In this document: positions 8,635 through 18,872 of the stretch, in pieces
Position numbering within the stretch: position 1 is the stretch's first letter
Layout: each line of letters starts with the position of its first letter
Assembly: GCA_947473045.1 (NCBI GenBank)
Contig: CANJCO010000002.1
Span: 1-64,000 of the forward strand
Direction: 5' to 3'
DNA: 64,000 nt
Origin: Myxococcales bacterium
GTDB lineage: Bacteria; Myxococcota_A; Polyangia; Polyangiales; Polyangiaceae
Translations under genes and position numbers: made by a program
The notes under the pieces: model-generated
Databases searched by the model: none
What the model saw: the letters and a program-made list of their open reading frames with translations, nothing else
What the model was told of the DNA's origin: nothing

Positions 8635-9780
8635 CTAAAACGAGCCGCCGAGGCTGAGACCGCCGCCGCGCGTGCCAAAGGACGGCGTCACGCGGAGCGC
8701 CGTGGCGGACTTCTCCTGCGCGGGCTTGTCGAAGACGAGGAGCACCGCGCCCGTCGCGATCAAGGCGGCGCCGGCACCGAGCATGATGAACTCCATGGAT
8801 CGGGCGTCTTCGGCCGCGGTGCGGGTGTCGCAGGGCGCCGAGGTTCCGAGCTTCTGCTTGGTCGCGTCGGAGCAAAAATCAGTCACGCTCGTGGGATATT
8901 TCGCCGCGTCGTTTTGATTGTCGGACTGCAGGCCGATGAAACGGACTCCCTCGATGGCGCCGATCGCGCCGACGACGACCCCGGCGCCTATGGCGCTGAA
9001 GCCGAGCACGCGAACCACCCGCACCGGCTTGCCAGGCGGTTCGGCTTGCGCGCTCGCGGTCGCCGCGGCCTTGGCAAGCTCCAGAGTGACCGACGAGTCG
9101 GAGCCGGTGATCACGTTCAGCTGCTGGCCCGCGGCCGCGTAGCCCTCGGCGCGCAGCTCCACGTGGTGGGTGCCTCCCGGCAGCGACAGGGTGAGCGTTC
9201 CGCGATCGAGGACGCCCCGCTGCGCGCCGTCAACGAACACTTGCGCGTTGGTCACCGCGCTGTGGATCGTGACCGAGCCTTCGGTGGTGTTGCCGGTCAG
9301 GCGCTCGAACAGGCTCGCCGACACCTTGCGCAGCGCCTCATCGTTCGGGTCCTTCAAGTTGTCGCTGTACGACTCCTTGACGCTCTGCTCGGGGCGTCCG
9401 CGCACCCAAAGATGCAAGTCGGCCGTCACCTGATGGGGCGTCGGGCCTTTCGCGACGGTGCCCCAGAAGAACCTGTCGGTCTTGAGCTGATCGGCGATGC
9501 GCTGCAGGCAGGCAGCGTCAGGCTTGGGGGGGCATTTAAGCGCGGGAATCAGCATCGAAAGAGAGTCGTTCACCTCCGCGAGCTGCCAGCCGCTCGTCGC
9601 GCGGAGCCGCGATTTCAGGGCGGCGGTGAGCCCCTCGGCCTGATCTTCGGTGGCGTCGTCGGAGTCGAGATTGACGACGTGCACGGGGCCCTTGCCCTGC
9701 GCGCGGGCCGGCGTGCTGAGCGCCACGGCGGCGAGGCAGGCGACGCAGATAAACACGCGGGAGATCCAGCTTCGCATCAT
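8635..9780 (-). CDS. PEGA-domain secreted/membrane protein
   Basis: Signal peptide MMRSWISRVFICVACLAAVALSTPARAQ; 'GSVTIHSAVTNAQVFVDGAQRGVLDRGTLTLSLPGGTHHVELRAEGY' PEGA-like; C-terminal TM segments. Confidence 0.65.
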   Translation of the reverse strand: MMRSWISRVFICVACLAAVALSTPARAQGKGPVHVVNLDSDDATEDQAEGLTAALKSRLRATSGWQLAEVNDSLSMLIPALKCPPKPDAACLQRIADQLKTDRFFWGTVAKGPTPHQVTADLHLWVRGRPEQSVKESYSDNLKDPNDEALRKVSASLFERLTGNTTEGSVTIHSAVTNAQVFVDGAQRGVLDRGTLTLSLPGGTHHVELRAEGYAAAGQQLNVITGSDSSVTLELAKAAATASAQAEPPGKPVRVVRVLGFSAIGAGVVVGAIGAIEGVRFIGLQSDNQNDAAKYPTSVTDFCSDATKQKLGTSAPCDTRTAAEDARSMEFIMLGAGAALIATGAVLLVFDKPAQEKSATALRVTPSFGTRGGGLSLGGSF

Positions 9781-9841
9781 GGCGCGTGATCTTATCGCCT
9801 CGCGGCTCGCACGCAAAGGCCTCGTGCTAGTGAGCGTTTTC

Positions 9842-10420
9842 ATGCGAATCACCGGCGGCGCCCATCGTTCGCGCGAGCTGCTTGCGCCGCGCGGAAACGC
9901 AACGCGCCCAACCGCAGACCGCGTGCGCGAGGCGCTGTTTTCGATCCTGACCTCGCGCGGCGTCGTCTCGGGCGCGCGCGTGCTCGATCTGTTCGCGGGG
10001 ACCGGCGCCCTCGCCCTCGAAGCGCTGTCGCGGGGCGCGCGCGAGGCGGTGTGCGTCGAACACGCGAGAGACGCCCTTCAAGCGCTGCGCGCGAACCTCT
10101 CGGCGCTTGGCCTTGAGCGCTCGGTCGTCGTGATCGCGCAGCGCGTGGAGCGCTCGGCCGGGGCGCTCTCGGGCGCGTTCGACCTGGTGTTCTGCGACCC
10201 TCCGTACGCGCTCGTGCGCGAGGGCGGAGTCGCTCCGGTGGTCGCCGAGCTCGCAGCGCGCGGCCGCTTCGCGCCAGGGGCCGAGCTGGTGCTCGAGCAC
10301 GATGCGAAAGACGCCCCGCCGGAGCTCGCGGGGTTCGTGCTCGCCACGACGCGCGCCTACGGCGACACCGCGCTGACGTTCTACGAGCGATCCGCGGACG
10401 ATGCGCCCGCCACCGGGTGA
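9842..10420 (+). CDS. rsmD: 16S rRNA (guanine966-N2)-methyltransferase RsmD-like
   Basis: MRITGGAHRSRELLAPRGNATRPTADRVREALFSIL...RVLDLFAGTGALALEALSRGA...FDLVFCDPPY. Confidence 0.92.
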   Translation: MRITGGAHRSRELLAPRGNATRPTADRVREALFSILTSRGVVSGARVLDLFAGTGALALEALSRGAREAVCVEHARDALQALRANLSALGLERSVVVIAQRVERSAGALSGAFDLVFCDPPYALVREGGVAPVVAELAARGRFAPGAELVLEHDAKDAPPELAGFVLATTRAYGDTALTFYERSADDAPATG

Positions 10421-10522
10421 TGTCGTTGAAGGTGGATGCGCGGCGGTGACGCTGTATAGTAGCGTGCCGCCCAACGCGAGCTTCGGCTCGCCTTCGCCCC
10501 TGCCAGGAGATAGTCCAAGCTC

Positions 10523-11134
10523 ATGAACTCGACTCCGCCCCCCTCGAATGCGGGAGTCCCCAGCGGGGGCAACGGCACTTACATCGCGGTCGCTGTCGTC
10601 CTGCTGCTCGGCATCGGCGGGCTCGTTGCCTACAAGCTGAAGGGCTCCGAACAACCGCAGGCGAAGCCGGTGGCGATCGCCAGCGCTTCGGCGACGGCGA
10701 CCCCTCACTTCGACCCGACTGACAGCATTCCGCCTCCCCCGCCAGTCGAAGATGCCAGCGTCGACGCGGCTCCGGCAGTGATCAACACGACCGGTCCCGC
10801 GACCGCCGTGAATCTCTGCGACACGAAGACCTGCAACGGGACCCTCTCGACGGGGCTCGAAAACGGCCTCAACATGGTCGCCCGCCAGACGCGAAAGCGC
10901 TGCTACGAGCGCGCGCTGGGCAACGACCCTGCGCTGCACGGTAAAATCACGGTCCGCTTGAAAATCTCGGCCAACGGACAGGTCTGCTCGTCGTCGGTGG
11001 GCAGCAACGACATGTCCGATCCGTCGGTCGCTCAGTGCGCGGCCAGCTCATTTCGTGGCTCGCTCGCGCCTCCGACCGGCGGCTGCGTCAACATCGACTT
11101 CCCGATCAAGTATGAGCCGGCGGCCGGACACTGA
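10523..11134 (+). CDS. AgmX/PglI C-terminal-domain-like membrane-anchored protein
   Basis: Single TM then Pro/Ala linker and TonB-like domain '...RKRCYERALGNDPALHGKITVRLKISANGQVCSSSVGSNDMSDPSVAQCAASSFR'. Confidence 0.65.
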   Translation: MNSTPPPSNAGVPSGGNGTYIAVAVVLLLGIGGLVAYKLKGSEQPQAKPVAIASASATATPHFDPTDSIPPPPPVEDASVDAAPAVINTTGPATAVNLCDTKTCNGTLSTGLENGLNMVARQTRKRCYERALGNDPALHGKITVRLKISANGQVCSSSVGSNDMSDPSVAQCAASSFRGSLAPPTGGCVNIDFPIKYEPAAGH

Positions 11135-11196
11135 CCGAAGCGCCGCGGTTGGCGGATTCGGTATCGACTCGCGCCGATCTTCGCTAGGCTGAAGCG

Positions 11197-11418
11197 ATGC
11201 GCCCGCTCGCGGCAATCTCCTTCACGTTGGCGGCGATCGCATCGCTCGCGGTTGCGTGCGTTGACGGAGCCACGCCCGAGTGTGGCCCGGGCAGCGGGTG
11301 CGAGCCCGTGCCGGCCGTCGACGCGGCGCCGGGTGACGCACCTGCCCCGTTCGACGCCCCCGCGCCGCTCGACGCAGGCACTCGCGACGCGAGCGCCGTC
11401 GACGCGCAGCCGGGCTGA
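11197..11418 (+). CDS. Small lipoprotein of unknown function
   Basis: Signal-like N-terminus MRPLAAISFTLAAIASLAVAC plus DA-rich tail; ends immediately before the next gene. Confidence 0.4.
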   Translation: MRPLAAISFTLAAIASLAVACVDGATPECGPGSGCEPVPAVDAAPGDAPAPFDAPAPLDAGTRDASAVDAQPG

Positions 11419-11421
11419 AGC

Positions 11422-12519
11422 GTGACCGCCGACGTTGTTCCGAAGCGGCCTGCGTCGGCGCAGAGCCCGCTGGTGCCGCCCCGGTCGCCGAGGCGCCCGC
11501 TTCCCGCGGCACGCGTTCCCGACGTCGACTACGAGCTGATGACTGCGGCCCGGCGCATCATCGAGGATGCTCTTTGCGTGGTCCGCGGCGAGCGCGTGCT
11601 CGTCGTGGTCGACCGCCCGCGGCGTGATGTTGGCGTCGCACTGGCCGCCGTCGTGCGCGAGGTCGGCGCCACCTGCGCGCTCGTCGAGCTCGAGGCGCTG
11701 TGTGCGCGTCCCGTGCCGCAGGTCTTGCCCGTGATGCACGCTGCGCTCGAGTCGGCGCAGGCTTCGGTGCTGCTCGCGGGGTTCGTCGACGACGAGCTGC
11801 CCATGCGTCTCGAATATCTCGATCGGGTGCGTGCGCTCGGTTTGCGGCACGCGCACATGGTCGGCGTCTCCCGTCGATCGATTATCGCCGGATTTTCAGT
11901 GGACCCGCAGCGCGTGCGCGACGTCAGCCGCGCCGTGCGCATGCGCTTGCGTCCCGACTCGGTGCTCCGCCTCAAGACGGCCCTCGGCAGCGATCTCACC
12001 GTGCGCCTCGAGCCCGCGCACCGCGTGGTCGAGCACGTGGGCGTCATTCGTCCTGGCAAGTGGGAGAATCTCCCTTCCGGCGAGTTGATGACCGCTCCGC
12101 GGCTCGTCGAGGGTGTCTTCGTCTGCGACGCGAGCATGGGGGCGTCGTTCGGCGAAGCGGCCGGTCTGCTCACGCGCACCCCCGTTCGACTCGACATCGC
12201 GGCGAGCGTCGTCACGCGCGTCTCGTGTTCAGACCGCAGGCTGCAGCGCGCCGTTGAGGCGTTTGTTCGAAGCGAACCCGGTGCGAGTCGCGTGGGCACG
12301 GCCGTGCTCGGCACCAACGTCGGCATCGCTACCGCGACCGGCGAGCTCATTTGCGATCAAAACCTGCCGGGCCTGCACGTGAGCCTCGGCAACACGTTTC
12401 CGCTCATGACCGGAGCGCTCGCGACTACGCGCGCGCAGCTGTCGCTGACGTGTTGCTCGTCGAACGTTGACCTCGATGGTGCCCCGCTGCTTCGCGGCGG
12501 GCGCTACATGATCGGCTGA
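11422..12519 (+). CDS. Aminopeptidase M29/thermophilic aminopeptidase-like protein
   Basis: 'LPSGELMTAPRLVEGVFVCDAS', 'SVLRLKTALGSDLTVRLE', 'LGTNVGIATATGELICDQNLPGLHVSLGNTFP' resemble M29 family motifs. Confidence 0.55.
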   Translation: MTADVVPKRPASAQSPLVPPRSPRRPLPAARVPDVDYELMTAARRIIEDALCVVRGERVLVVVDRPRRDVGVALAAVVREVGATCALVELEALCARPVPQVLPVMHAALESAQASVLLAGFVDDELPMRLEYLDRVRALGLRHAHMVGVSRRSIIAGFSVDPQRVRDVSRAVRMRLRPDSVLRLKTALGSDLTVRLEPAHRVVEHVGVIRPGKWENLPSGELMTAPRLVEGVFVCDASMGASFGEAAGLLTRTPVRLDIAASVVTRVSCSDRRLQRAVEAFVRSEPGASRVGTAVLGTNVGIATATGELICDQNLPGLHVSLGNTFPLMTGALATTRAQLSLTCCSSNVDLDGAPLLRGGRYMIG

Positions 12520-13313
12520 TGGCGATGCCTACCTACGGCGTGCTGCTTACGGTCGCCTACGACGGGACCGCGTTTTCGGGCTGGGCGGCGCAGGGCCCGT
12601 CCTCGCCCGAGCGCACGGTGGAGTCGACGCTTGAAGCCGCGGTGAAGGCCATCGACCCGCGCTCGAGCAAAATGCGCGGCACCAGTCGCACCGACGCGGG
12701 CGTCCACGCAGAGACGCAGATGGTCGCCTTCGACGCGATGCAGGAAGTCGACGCGCGCGGATGGGTGCTCGCGGTCAACGCGAATCTGCCCGACGACGTC
12801 GCCGTGCGGGCCTCGCGCACCGTCGCGCTGGGCTACAATCCGCGGCACGCTTCGCTGTGGAAGCGGTATCGATACCGCCTGCTCCTCGACTCGGTGCGCG
12901 ACCCGCTCGAGCGCACGCGCTCGTGGCGCGTGGGGCATCCGCTCAACCTCGATCGCATCGCGGCCGCGTGCACGCTCCTCGAAGGAACGCACGATTTCGG
13001 CGCGTTTCGCACCGCCCGCGATGCGCGCCCCACCACCGTGCGCACCTTGCCGCGCGTCGCGGTTGAGACGTTGAGCGACCGCGTGGTTTCGATCGCGGTC
13101 ACCGGCGATGCGTTCATGCACAACATGGTGCGGATCATCGTCGGGACGCTGGTCGACATCGGCCGCGGGCGCTTCGACGAGGCTCGCATCGAACAGGCGT
13201 TCGAGTCGCAGCGCCGCGACGATCTGGGCACGACTGCGCCTGCCCATGGCCTGACCCTCGAGCATATCGAGCTCGCGCTGCCCGAAGGGGCGGGCGAACC
13301 GTGGCCGCGGTGA
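12519..13313 (+). CDS. truA: tRNA pseudouridine(38-40) synthase
   Basis: LTVAYDGTAFSGWAAQ; 'RGTSRTDAGVHAETQMVAFD'; 'AFMHNMVRIIVGTLVDIGRGR'. Confidence 0.93.
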   Translation: MAMPTYGVLLTVAYDGTAFSGWAAQGPSSPERTVESTLEAAVKAIDPRSSKMRGTSRTDAGVHAETQMVAFDAMQEVDARGWVLAVNANLPDDVAVRASRTVALGYNPRHASLWKRYRYRLLLDSVRDPLERTRSWRVGHPLNLDRIAAACTLLEGTHDFGAFRTARDARPTTVRTLPRVAVETLSDRVVSIAVTGDAFMHNMVRIIVGTLVDIGRGRFDEARIEQAFESQRRDDLGTTAPAHGLTLEHIELALPEGAGEPWPR

Positions 13314-14371
13314 CGACGATGCGTCCCCATCCGGTGCGTGGACCGCGATCCGGCGAAGGCGCGCACATCGCGGCGCTTTGGCGCGAGCTTTGGGATGTTC
13401 ACGAGTCGTGGGGCAGTTACGCGGGCTCCAAGGACGATGAGGCCTACGCCGACGTGGCCGCGCGCATCGAGGTCGAGTCGCGCTCGCGCGGTGGCGGCAT
13501 CGTTCTCGGGCGTCACCTGCACCTCGTCGCCGTTCAGGGCGCCGAGCCGCTGGGTCAAGTCGAGGGGTGGCTGGATCGCTTTGGCGAGCGAGCAAGCACC
13601 CCGTGGACCTGTGAGGTCCGGTCGCTCGTGGTCGCGGCGCGCGCGCGAGGAACGGGGCTCGGTCGCGCGCTGCTGGAGACGCTCGCCGCGGCGGCCGTCG
13701 CCACCTTGCGGGCTCCGACGTTTCTGGTGGCGGAGGTGCTGGCGCCGAACCCGGCCTATGCATTCTACGCCAGCCTCGGATACGCGCCGATTTCGTGGGT
13801 CGCGCGCGTTGACGATCTCGCGCGCGCGCGAAGCGCATACGCCGCCCGCCGTGGGCACCCGATCGTGGCGAGGCCGGCTCGCCCCGACGACGCATACGCG
13901 CTGGCGGTGCTCGATGGCGTGCTCGCCGCGCGCCGGCGCGCGCTTGGCGATCTCCGCTTCGATCCGCCGAGCGCGATCGACGCAACGCTCATCGCTGCGC
14001 TCGCGGCCCGGCTCGACGGCGCGTGGGCTTTCGGTCACATGCCGCTCGACATTGTGGTGACCGACGAAAGCGGCGTGATCCGCGCGTCGGCCAGTCTGTT
14101 CGTCTCTCTGCTCGAGCCGCCGTTCATTCCCGTGCGCCGCGCGATCCTCACGCGCCTGTCGTTCGATTCGGCCGCAGATCCCGGCCCGCTCATGCTGGCG
14201 CTGGTGCCGTTCGCCGCGCAGGTAGCGACCTCCTGGGGAGCGAAGACGATGGAAGTCAGCGACCTGTCGGCGCCCGGCACCGATCTGCACGACGCCGCGA
14301 TCGAGGCCGGTGCGCGCCCGTGGTCGACCATCGTCGCCAAACGCTGCGAGCCGGCTGCTGCCAGCCGCTAG
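13301..14371 (+). CDS. GNAT family N-acetyltransferase
   Basis: 'CEVRSLVVAARARGTGLGRALLETLAAAA...NPAYAFYASLGYAPI' acetyl-CoA binding motif; starts inside the truA 3' end. Confidence 0.75.
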   Translation: MAAVTTMRPHPVRGPRSGEGAHIAALWRELWDVHESWGSYAGSKDDEAYADVAARIEVESRSRGGGIVLGRHLHLVAVQGAEPLGQVEGWLDRFGERASTPWTCEVRSLVVAARARGTGLGRALLETLAAAAVATLRAPTFLVAEVLAPNPAYAFYASLGYAPISWVARVDDLARARSAYAARRGHPIVARPARPDDAYALAVLDGVLAARRRALGDLRFDPPSAIDATLIAALAARLDGAWAFGHMPLDIVVTDESGVIRASASLFVSLLEPPFIPVRRAILTRLSFDSAADPGPLMLALVPFAAQVATSWGAKTMEVSDLSAPGTDLHDAAIEAGARPWSTIVAKRCEPAAASR

Positions 14372-14473
14372 CGCTTGCGCGCGCGGGCTTCGCCCACAAC
14401 AATCAATCGCAGGCGTCGTGGAATGCAGCGCGCAGCGCTCGTGTTGATCGCAACGGTTCATCAGGGAGGCTTC

Positions 14474-15892
14474 ATGGCTCGGTCGGTTCAGGCGTTGTTC
14501 GTTCTCGGGCTTGCGCTGCTTCCTTGTGCCACGGCGTTCGCGCAGAGTTCGCCGATGCTTCAGCCTGCGGCGGTCGCCGCGGCGAGCCCTCCCACAGCTG
14601 CGCAGCAGCAGGCGTCGCAGGCCGAGGTGCGCAAGCTGAGCGACGCGTTCGTTGGCGTTGCCGAGCGCGTGAGCCCGAGCGTCGTGCAGATCGACGTGAC
14701 GGTGCGCGACGACGCCCAGGACAGCCTGCTCCGCTGGCTCGGCGCCTCAGCCGATTCGTCACCAGTTTCGCGCGGCATGGGTTCGGGGGTCGTCTTTACG
14801 CCCGACGGTGCGATTCTCACGAACAACCACGTCATCGAAAACGCGCTCACGATCAACGTGCACTTGCGCGATGGCCGCTTTCTGCCCGGGCGCCTGATCG
14901 GCCGCGATCCGGCCACCGATCTTGCGGTCATCAAGGTTGACGCCCAGGGCCTCGTTGCGGCCCGGTTCGCCGACAGCGACGCCATGCGCGTCGGCGAGTG
15001 GATGGTCGCGATCGGTTCTCCGTTCGGACTGGGCTACACGGTCACGACCGGCGTCCTCAGCGCGAAGGGCCGCGGCGGCCTTGGCATGAACGCCATCGAA
15101 GATTACCTGCAGACCGACGCGGGCATCAATCCGGGCAACTCGGGCGGACCTCTATGCAACCTCGACGGGCAGGTGGTCGGCATCAACACCATGGTCGTCG
15201 GGCGCGGCAGTGGCATCGGTTTCGCCGTGCCGTCCAACCTCGCCCGGCGCGCGGCCGAGCAGATCCTTCGCATCGGCCACGTCGAGCGCGCGTGGCTCGG
15301 CGTCACCGTTCAGGATCTTACGCCCGATCTCGCGGGCGCCATGAAACTCGACCCCCGCGCGGGCGCGCTGGTCAACATGGTCGCCGAGGGCGGTCCCGGC
15401 GCGAAGGCTCAACTTCACCCGGGCGACGTGCTGGCTGCCGTCGGCGGCAAGCCCGTCCACGACAGCCACGAGTTCGTTCGCGAGGTGCTCGGCCACGACG
15501 TCGGGCAGGCGCTCGCGATCGAGGTGCTGCGCAACGGCCAGCGCTACGGTGCGACGGTCAACGTCGTCGCCCGCCCCGAGGCGCCCATCGCCCCGGTGCC
15601 GGCGCAACAGGCGAGCGTGCCGCAGGTCGGCTTTGGCATGGCGCTCCGCGACCTCGCGCCGCAGCAGGCGCAGCAGCTCGGCCTCGCGAGCCGGCCCGTG
15701 GCGGTGGTGACGAGCATCAGCCCCGGCTCGAGCGCGGACCGGTCCGGGGTGAAGGCGGGCGACGTGGTCGTTGAGGCCGACGGCAAGAGTGAGCCGACGT
15801 CGGCGGACGTGCAGGCTGCTGCGGCCGACGGCATGCTCGTGCTGCGCCTCAAGCGCGGCGAGTCGCAGTTTTACGCTGCCGTGAAGCGCTAG
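14474..15892 (+). CDS. HtrA/DegP-like periplasmic serine protease with two PDZ-like regions
   Basis: Signal peptide; triad contexts TNNHVIENA, DLAVIKV, GINPGNSGGPL; C-terminal PDZ-like repeats. Confidence 0.9.
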   Translation: MARSVQALFVLGLALLPCATAFAQSSPMLQPAAVAAASPPTAAQQQASQAEVRKLSDAFVGVAERVSPSVVQIDVTVRDDAQDSLLRWLGASADSSPVSRGMGSGVVFTPDGAILTNNHVIENALTINVHLRDGRFLPGRLIGRDPATDLAVIKVDAQGLVAARFADSDAMRVGEWMVAIGSPFGLGYTVTTGVLSAKGRGGLGMNAIEDYLQTDAGINPGNSGGPLCNLDGQVVGINTMVVGRGSGIGFAVPSNLARRAAEQILRIGHVERAWLGVTVQDLTPDLAGAMKLDPRAGALVNMVAEGGPGAKAQLHPGDVLAAVGGKPVHDSHEFVREVLGHDVGQALAIEVLRNGQRYGATVNVVARPEAPIAPVPAQQASVPQVGFGMALRDLAPQQAQQLGLASRPVAVVTSISPGSSADRSGVKAGDVVVEADGKSEPTSADVQAAAADGMLVLRLKRGESQFYAAVKR

Positions 15893-15934
15893 CAGGCCGC
15901 CCCGGGCCCCCCACTTCGTGGTATTCAGCTCGGC

Positions 15935-16918
15935 ATGCGGGTCTTGGTTACGGGCGGCAGCGGGTTTCTCGGAAGCTGGATCGCGGAGGTCCTCGCGCGG
16001 CAGGGGCACGAGGTGCGCGCGCTGGTGCGAAAGACCTCGAACACGACGTTTCTCGAGTCTTTGAAGGGCGTCGAACTCGTCTACGGAAGCGTGGAAAATG
16101 CACGCAGTGTCGAAGACGCGATGGCCGGCGTCGAGGCTGTGGTGCACTCCGCGGGGTTGGTCAAGGCGCGCAGCGTGGCCGAGTTTCACGACGTGAACGT
16201 GCAGGGCACCGTCAACCTGCTCGAGTCCGCGAAAAAGCGCGCGCGCGGACTGCGTCGCTTCGTGCACGTGTCGAGTCTCGAGGTTTCGGGCCCGTCCCGC
16301 GACGGCCGTGCAGTCCCGATTTCCCAGGAGGAGCCGTGCACCGCCTACGGTCGCTCCAAGCTCGCGGCAGAGCGCGCAGTGCTGGCGCGAAAGGATGACC
16401 TGCCGGTGGTCGTGCTGCGTCCCGGCGCCATCTACGGTCCTCGCGATCAGGAGATCCTCGAGGCCTTCAAGAGCATCGCGCGAGGTCTGATGCCGACGGT
16501 CGCCGGCGGATCGGCGCTCGGCGTGTTCATTCACGCCCGCGACTGCGCGGAGCTGTGCGTGCGCGCCATCGACGCCGACGTGGCGACGGGAAGCGTGTAC
16601 TTTGCAGTCGATGCCACCGGCCCGGTTTCGCAAGCCGATTTTCTGGCCATGATTGAGGCTGCGCTCGGCACGCGCGCGAAAATTCGCGTGAGTCTTCCCG
16701 GATCGCTTCTCAAGGCCGTCTCGCACGGGGTGCAGGCGTTCGGCGTCGTAACCAACAAGGCCGTCATGCTGACGCCCGAAAAGGCCTCCATGCTGCTGCG
16801 CGATTTCGTGTGCGATGGCGCCGCGACGCGTGAGGCCTTCGGCTGGGAGCCCGCTATCAGCCTGCGCGACGGCGTTCGCGCGACGGCGGTCTGGTACCGC
16901 GAGCAAGGGCTGCTGTAG
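15935..16918 (+). CDS. NAD-dependent epimerase/dehydratase (extended SDR)
   Basis: MRVLVTGGSGFLGSWIAEVLARQGHEVRALVRK; 'YGRSKLAAE'; 'LRPGAIYGPRD'. Confidence 0.88.
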   Translation: MRVLVTGGSGFLGSWIAEVLARQGHEVRALVRKTSNTTFLESLKGVELVYGSVENARSVEDAMAGVEAVVHSAGLVKARSVAEFHDVNVQGTVNLLESAKKRARGLRRFVHVSSLEVSGPSRDGRAVPISQEEPCTAYGRSKLAAERAVLARKDDLPVVVLRPGAIYGPRDQEILEAFKSIARGLMPTVAGGSALGVFIHARDCAELCVRAIDADVATGSVYFAVDATGPVSQADFLAMIEAALGTRAKIRVSLPGSLLKAVSHGVQAFGVVTNKAVMLTPEKASMLLRDFVCDGAATREAFGWEPAISLRDGVRATAVWYREQGLL

Positions 16919-17031
16919 CAGGCGCTGTCGGCGCGCCCTCGGCGCCCGGGTTCGAAGCGGACGTCGCCCGGCCCTGCGGCGCAGGCGACCGCGCTCGTCG
17001 ATTGTACATTTCGGTCTAAAAGGGGTTTATT

Positions 17032-17901
17032 ATGTTTCGTCTCGATCGCGCGCTGCTGTCACTTTTGCTCCTCGCGCCTTCGCTGGCGCTCGCCGACGAG
17101 CCGCCGAAGGGCCTCGGCACGGGCGTAGACGCCGCATCGAAGGGCAAGACCGAGGTGGCGAACGCGGGATTCGCCGCCGCGGAGGTCGCAGGCGACAAGG
17201 CCGACGTGACCGACGTCTCCGCGCAGCTGGGCGCTCTTATCGCGGCGGGCAACTCGCGCAGCACCGCGCTCACGGGCGCCGTAAAGTCGAAGGTGCGTCG
17301 GAACGCCCATCAGTTCGGCGGCGCCGTCGCGCTCAACTACGCGCAAGCGGGCAAGGCGGGCGAGGCCTCGCAGACTTCCGTAGAAAATCTCCAGGGCTCG
17401 CTGCGCTACGACTATTTTCTCGCGTCGCACGTCTCGGTGTTCGCGCGCGTATCAGCGATGCACGACCGGTTTCAGGGGCTCGACCTGCGCTTCAACGCAG
17501 ACCCGGGCGTCGCGTACTATTTCGTGTCCGACAAGGCGCTGAAGTTGTGGGGCGAAGGCGGGTACGACTTTCTTTACGACGTGCGCCGCGACGACGTGCT
17601 GAAGCAGAAAGACGGCTCGCTGCTCGACAAAACCGCAGCCGACCACGGCCTGCGCGCGTTCGTGGGATACGACCACAAGCTCTCGACCTCCGTGTCGCTC
17701 GTTGCCGGGCTCGAATACTTGCAGGCGCTCACCGACACGCCTGCCTGGCGCCTCAATGCCGACGCAGCCGTGAAGGCGAGCCTCGCGAAGAAGTTCTCGC
17801 TCGCGACGTCGGTGCAGCTTCGTTACGACCACGGCGCGCTTCCTGCGAAAGAAAAGACGGACGTGATGACCTCCGTCAGTCTCGTCTATTCTTTGTTCTG
17901 A
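17032..17901 (+). CDS. DUF481-family outer-membrane protein
   Basis: Signal peptide and DUF481-like beta-barrel pattern 'AQLGALIAAGNSRSTALTGAVKSKVRRNAHQFGGAVALNYAQ...SLRYDYFLASHVSVFARVSAMHDRFQGLDLRFNADPGVAYYF'. Confidence 0.7.
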   Translation: MFRLDRALLSLLLLAPSLALADEPPKGLGTGVDAASKGKTEVANAGFAAAEVAGDKADVTDVSAQLGALIAAGNSRSTALTGAVKSKVRRNAHQFGGAVALNYAQAGKAGEASQTSVENLQGSLRYDYFLASHVSVFARVSAMHDRFQGLDLRFNADPGVAYYFVSDKALKLWGEGGYDFLYDVRRDDVLKQKDGSLLDKTAADHGLRAFVGYDHKLSTSVSLVAGLEYLQALTDTPAWRLNADAAVKASLAKKFSLATSVQLRYDHGALPAKEKTDVMTSVSLVYSLF

Positions 17902-17951
17902 GCTGTCGCCATCGCGCGGTCGACGGCCAACTCGCGAAAACAGGGGATCGT

Positions 17952-18869
17952 ATGAGCCAGTTCACCATCGACGCCATTCCGGATCAGCGCGGCCGCACGG
18001 CGGTTGTTACCGGGGCCAATACGGGTATCGGGTTCGAGACGGCCCGGGCCCTGGCCTGCAGGGGCGCCCGAGTGATCCTCGCGTGCCGCAGCGCTGAAAA
18101 AGCCGCGGCGGCAGCCGAAAAGATTCGCGCGGAGCCGCTCGCCGGATCGGTCGAGTGTCGCGAGCTCGACCTCTCGGACCTTGAGTCGGTCGCGCGCTTT
18201 GCGGCCGGCTTTGCGGGCGAGCCACGGCTCGACCTGCTGATCAACAACGCGGGCGTGATGGTTCCCCCGTTCGGGCGCACCGCTCAGGGGTTCGAGCTGC
18301 AGCTTGGCACCAATCACCTCGGGCACTTCGCGCTCGCGGCCAGGTTGCTTCCGCAGTTGCTCCTGACGCCGGCTTCGCGTCTGGTCGTCGTGTCGAGCGC
18401 GGTTCATCATATGGGCAATATCCACTTCGACGACTTGAACTACGATCGTCGAAGCTACAGCGCCTGGCAGGCCTACGCGCAGAGCAAGCTCGCCAACTTG
18501 CTTTTTGCGCTCGAGCTCGATCGCCGACTTGGTGCTGCGAACGCGGAGACGATCGTCACGGCGGCGCACCCGGGCTGGACGCACACGGACTTGCAGCGAA
18601 CGGCGGCGGTCGCCCGTTTCTTTGGGTCGGCGCTCGCGATGCGCCCTGCCGGCGGCGCGCTTCCGACGCTCTGCGCCGCGACCGCGCCAGACGCGTGCGG
18701 AGGCGATTACTACGGGCCTGGCGGCTTCATGGAACTCGCAGGAGCGCCAGCGTTGGCGCGCATCAGCCCGCGCGCCAGGGACGCGGGAGTCTCCGCGCGT
18801 TTGTGGTCGGAGAGCGAGCGGCTCGTCGGGCTTCGCTTCCCGACGCTTCGGTCGGCCACGGCGGCCTGA
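17952..18869 (+). CDS. Short-chain dehydrogenase/reductase (retinol-dehydrogenase-like)
   Basis: RTAVVTGANTGIGFETARALACRGARVILACR; 'LLINNAGVM'; 'YAQSKLANLLFALEL'. Confidence 0.88.
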   Translation: MSQFTIDAIPDQRGRTAVVTGANTGIGFETARALACRGARVILACRSAEKAAAAAEKIRAEPLAGSVECRELDLSDLESVARFAAGFAGEPRLDLLINNAGVMVPPFGRTAQGFELQLGTNHLGHFALAARLLPQLLLTPASRLVVVSSAVHHMGNIHFDDLNYDRRSYSAWQAYAQSKLANLLFALELDRRLGAANAETIVTAAHPGWTHTDLQRTAAVARFFGSALAMRPAGGALPTLCAATAPDACGGDYYGPGGFMELAGAPALARISPRARDAGVSARLWSESERLVGLRFPTLRSATAA

Positions 18870-18872
18870 CGG

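Noticed and set aside
16916-16990. TAGCAGGCGCTG after the epimerase stop as another repeat copy
   Set aside because: Only about 9 bp match the repeat end and no other module follows; could be chance. The slightly better 15890-15899 match is mentioned only as supporting context.
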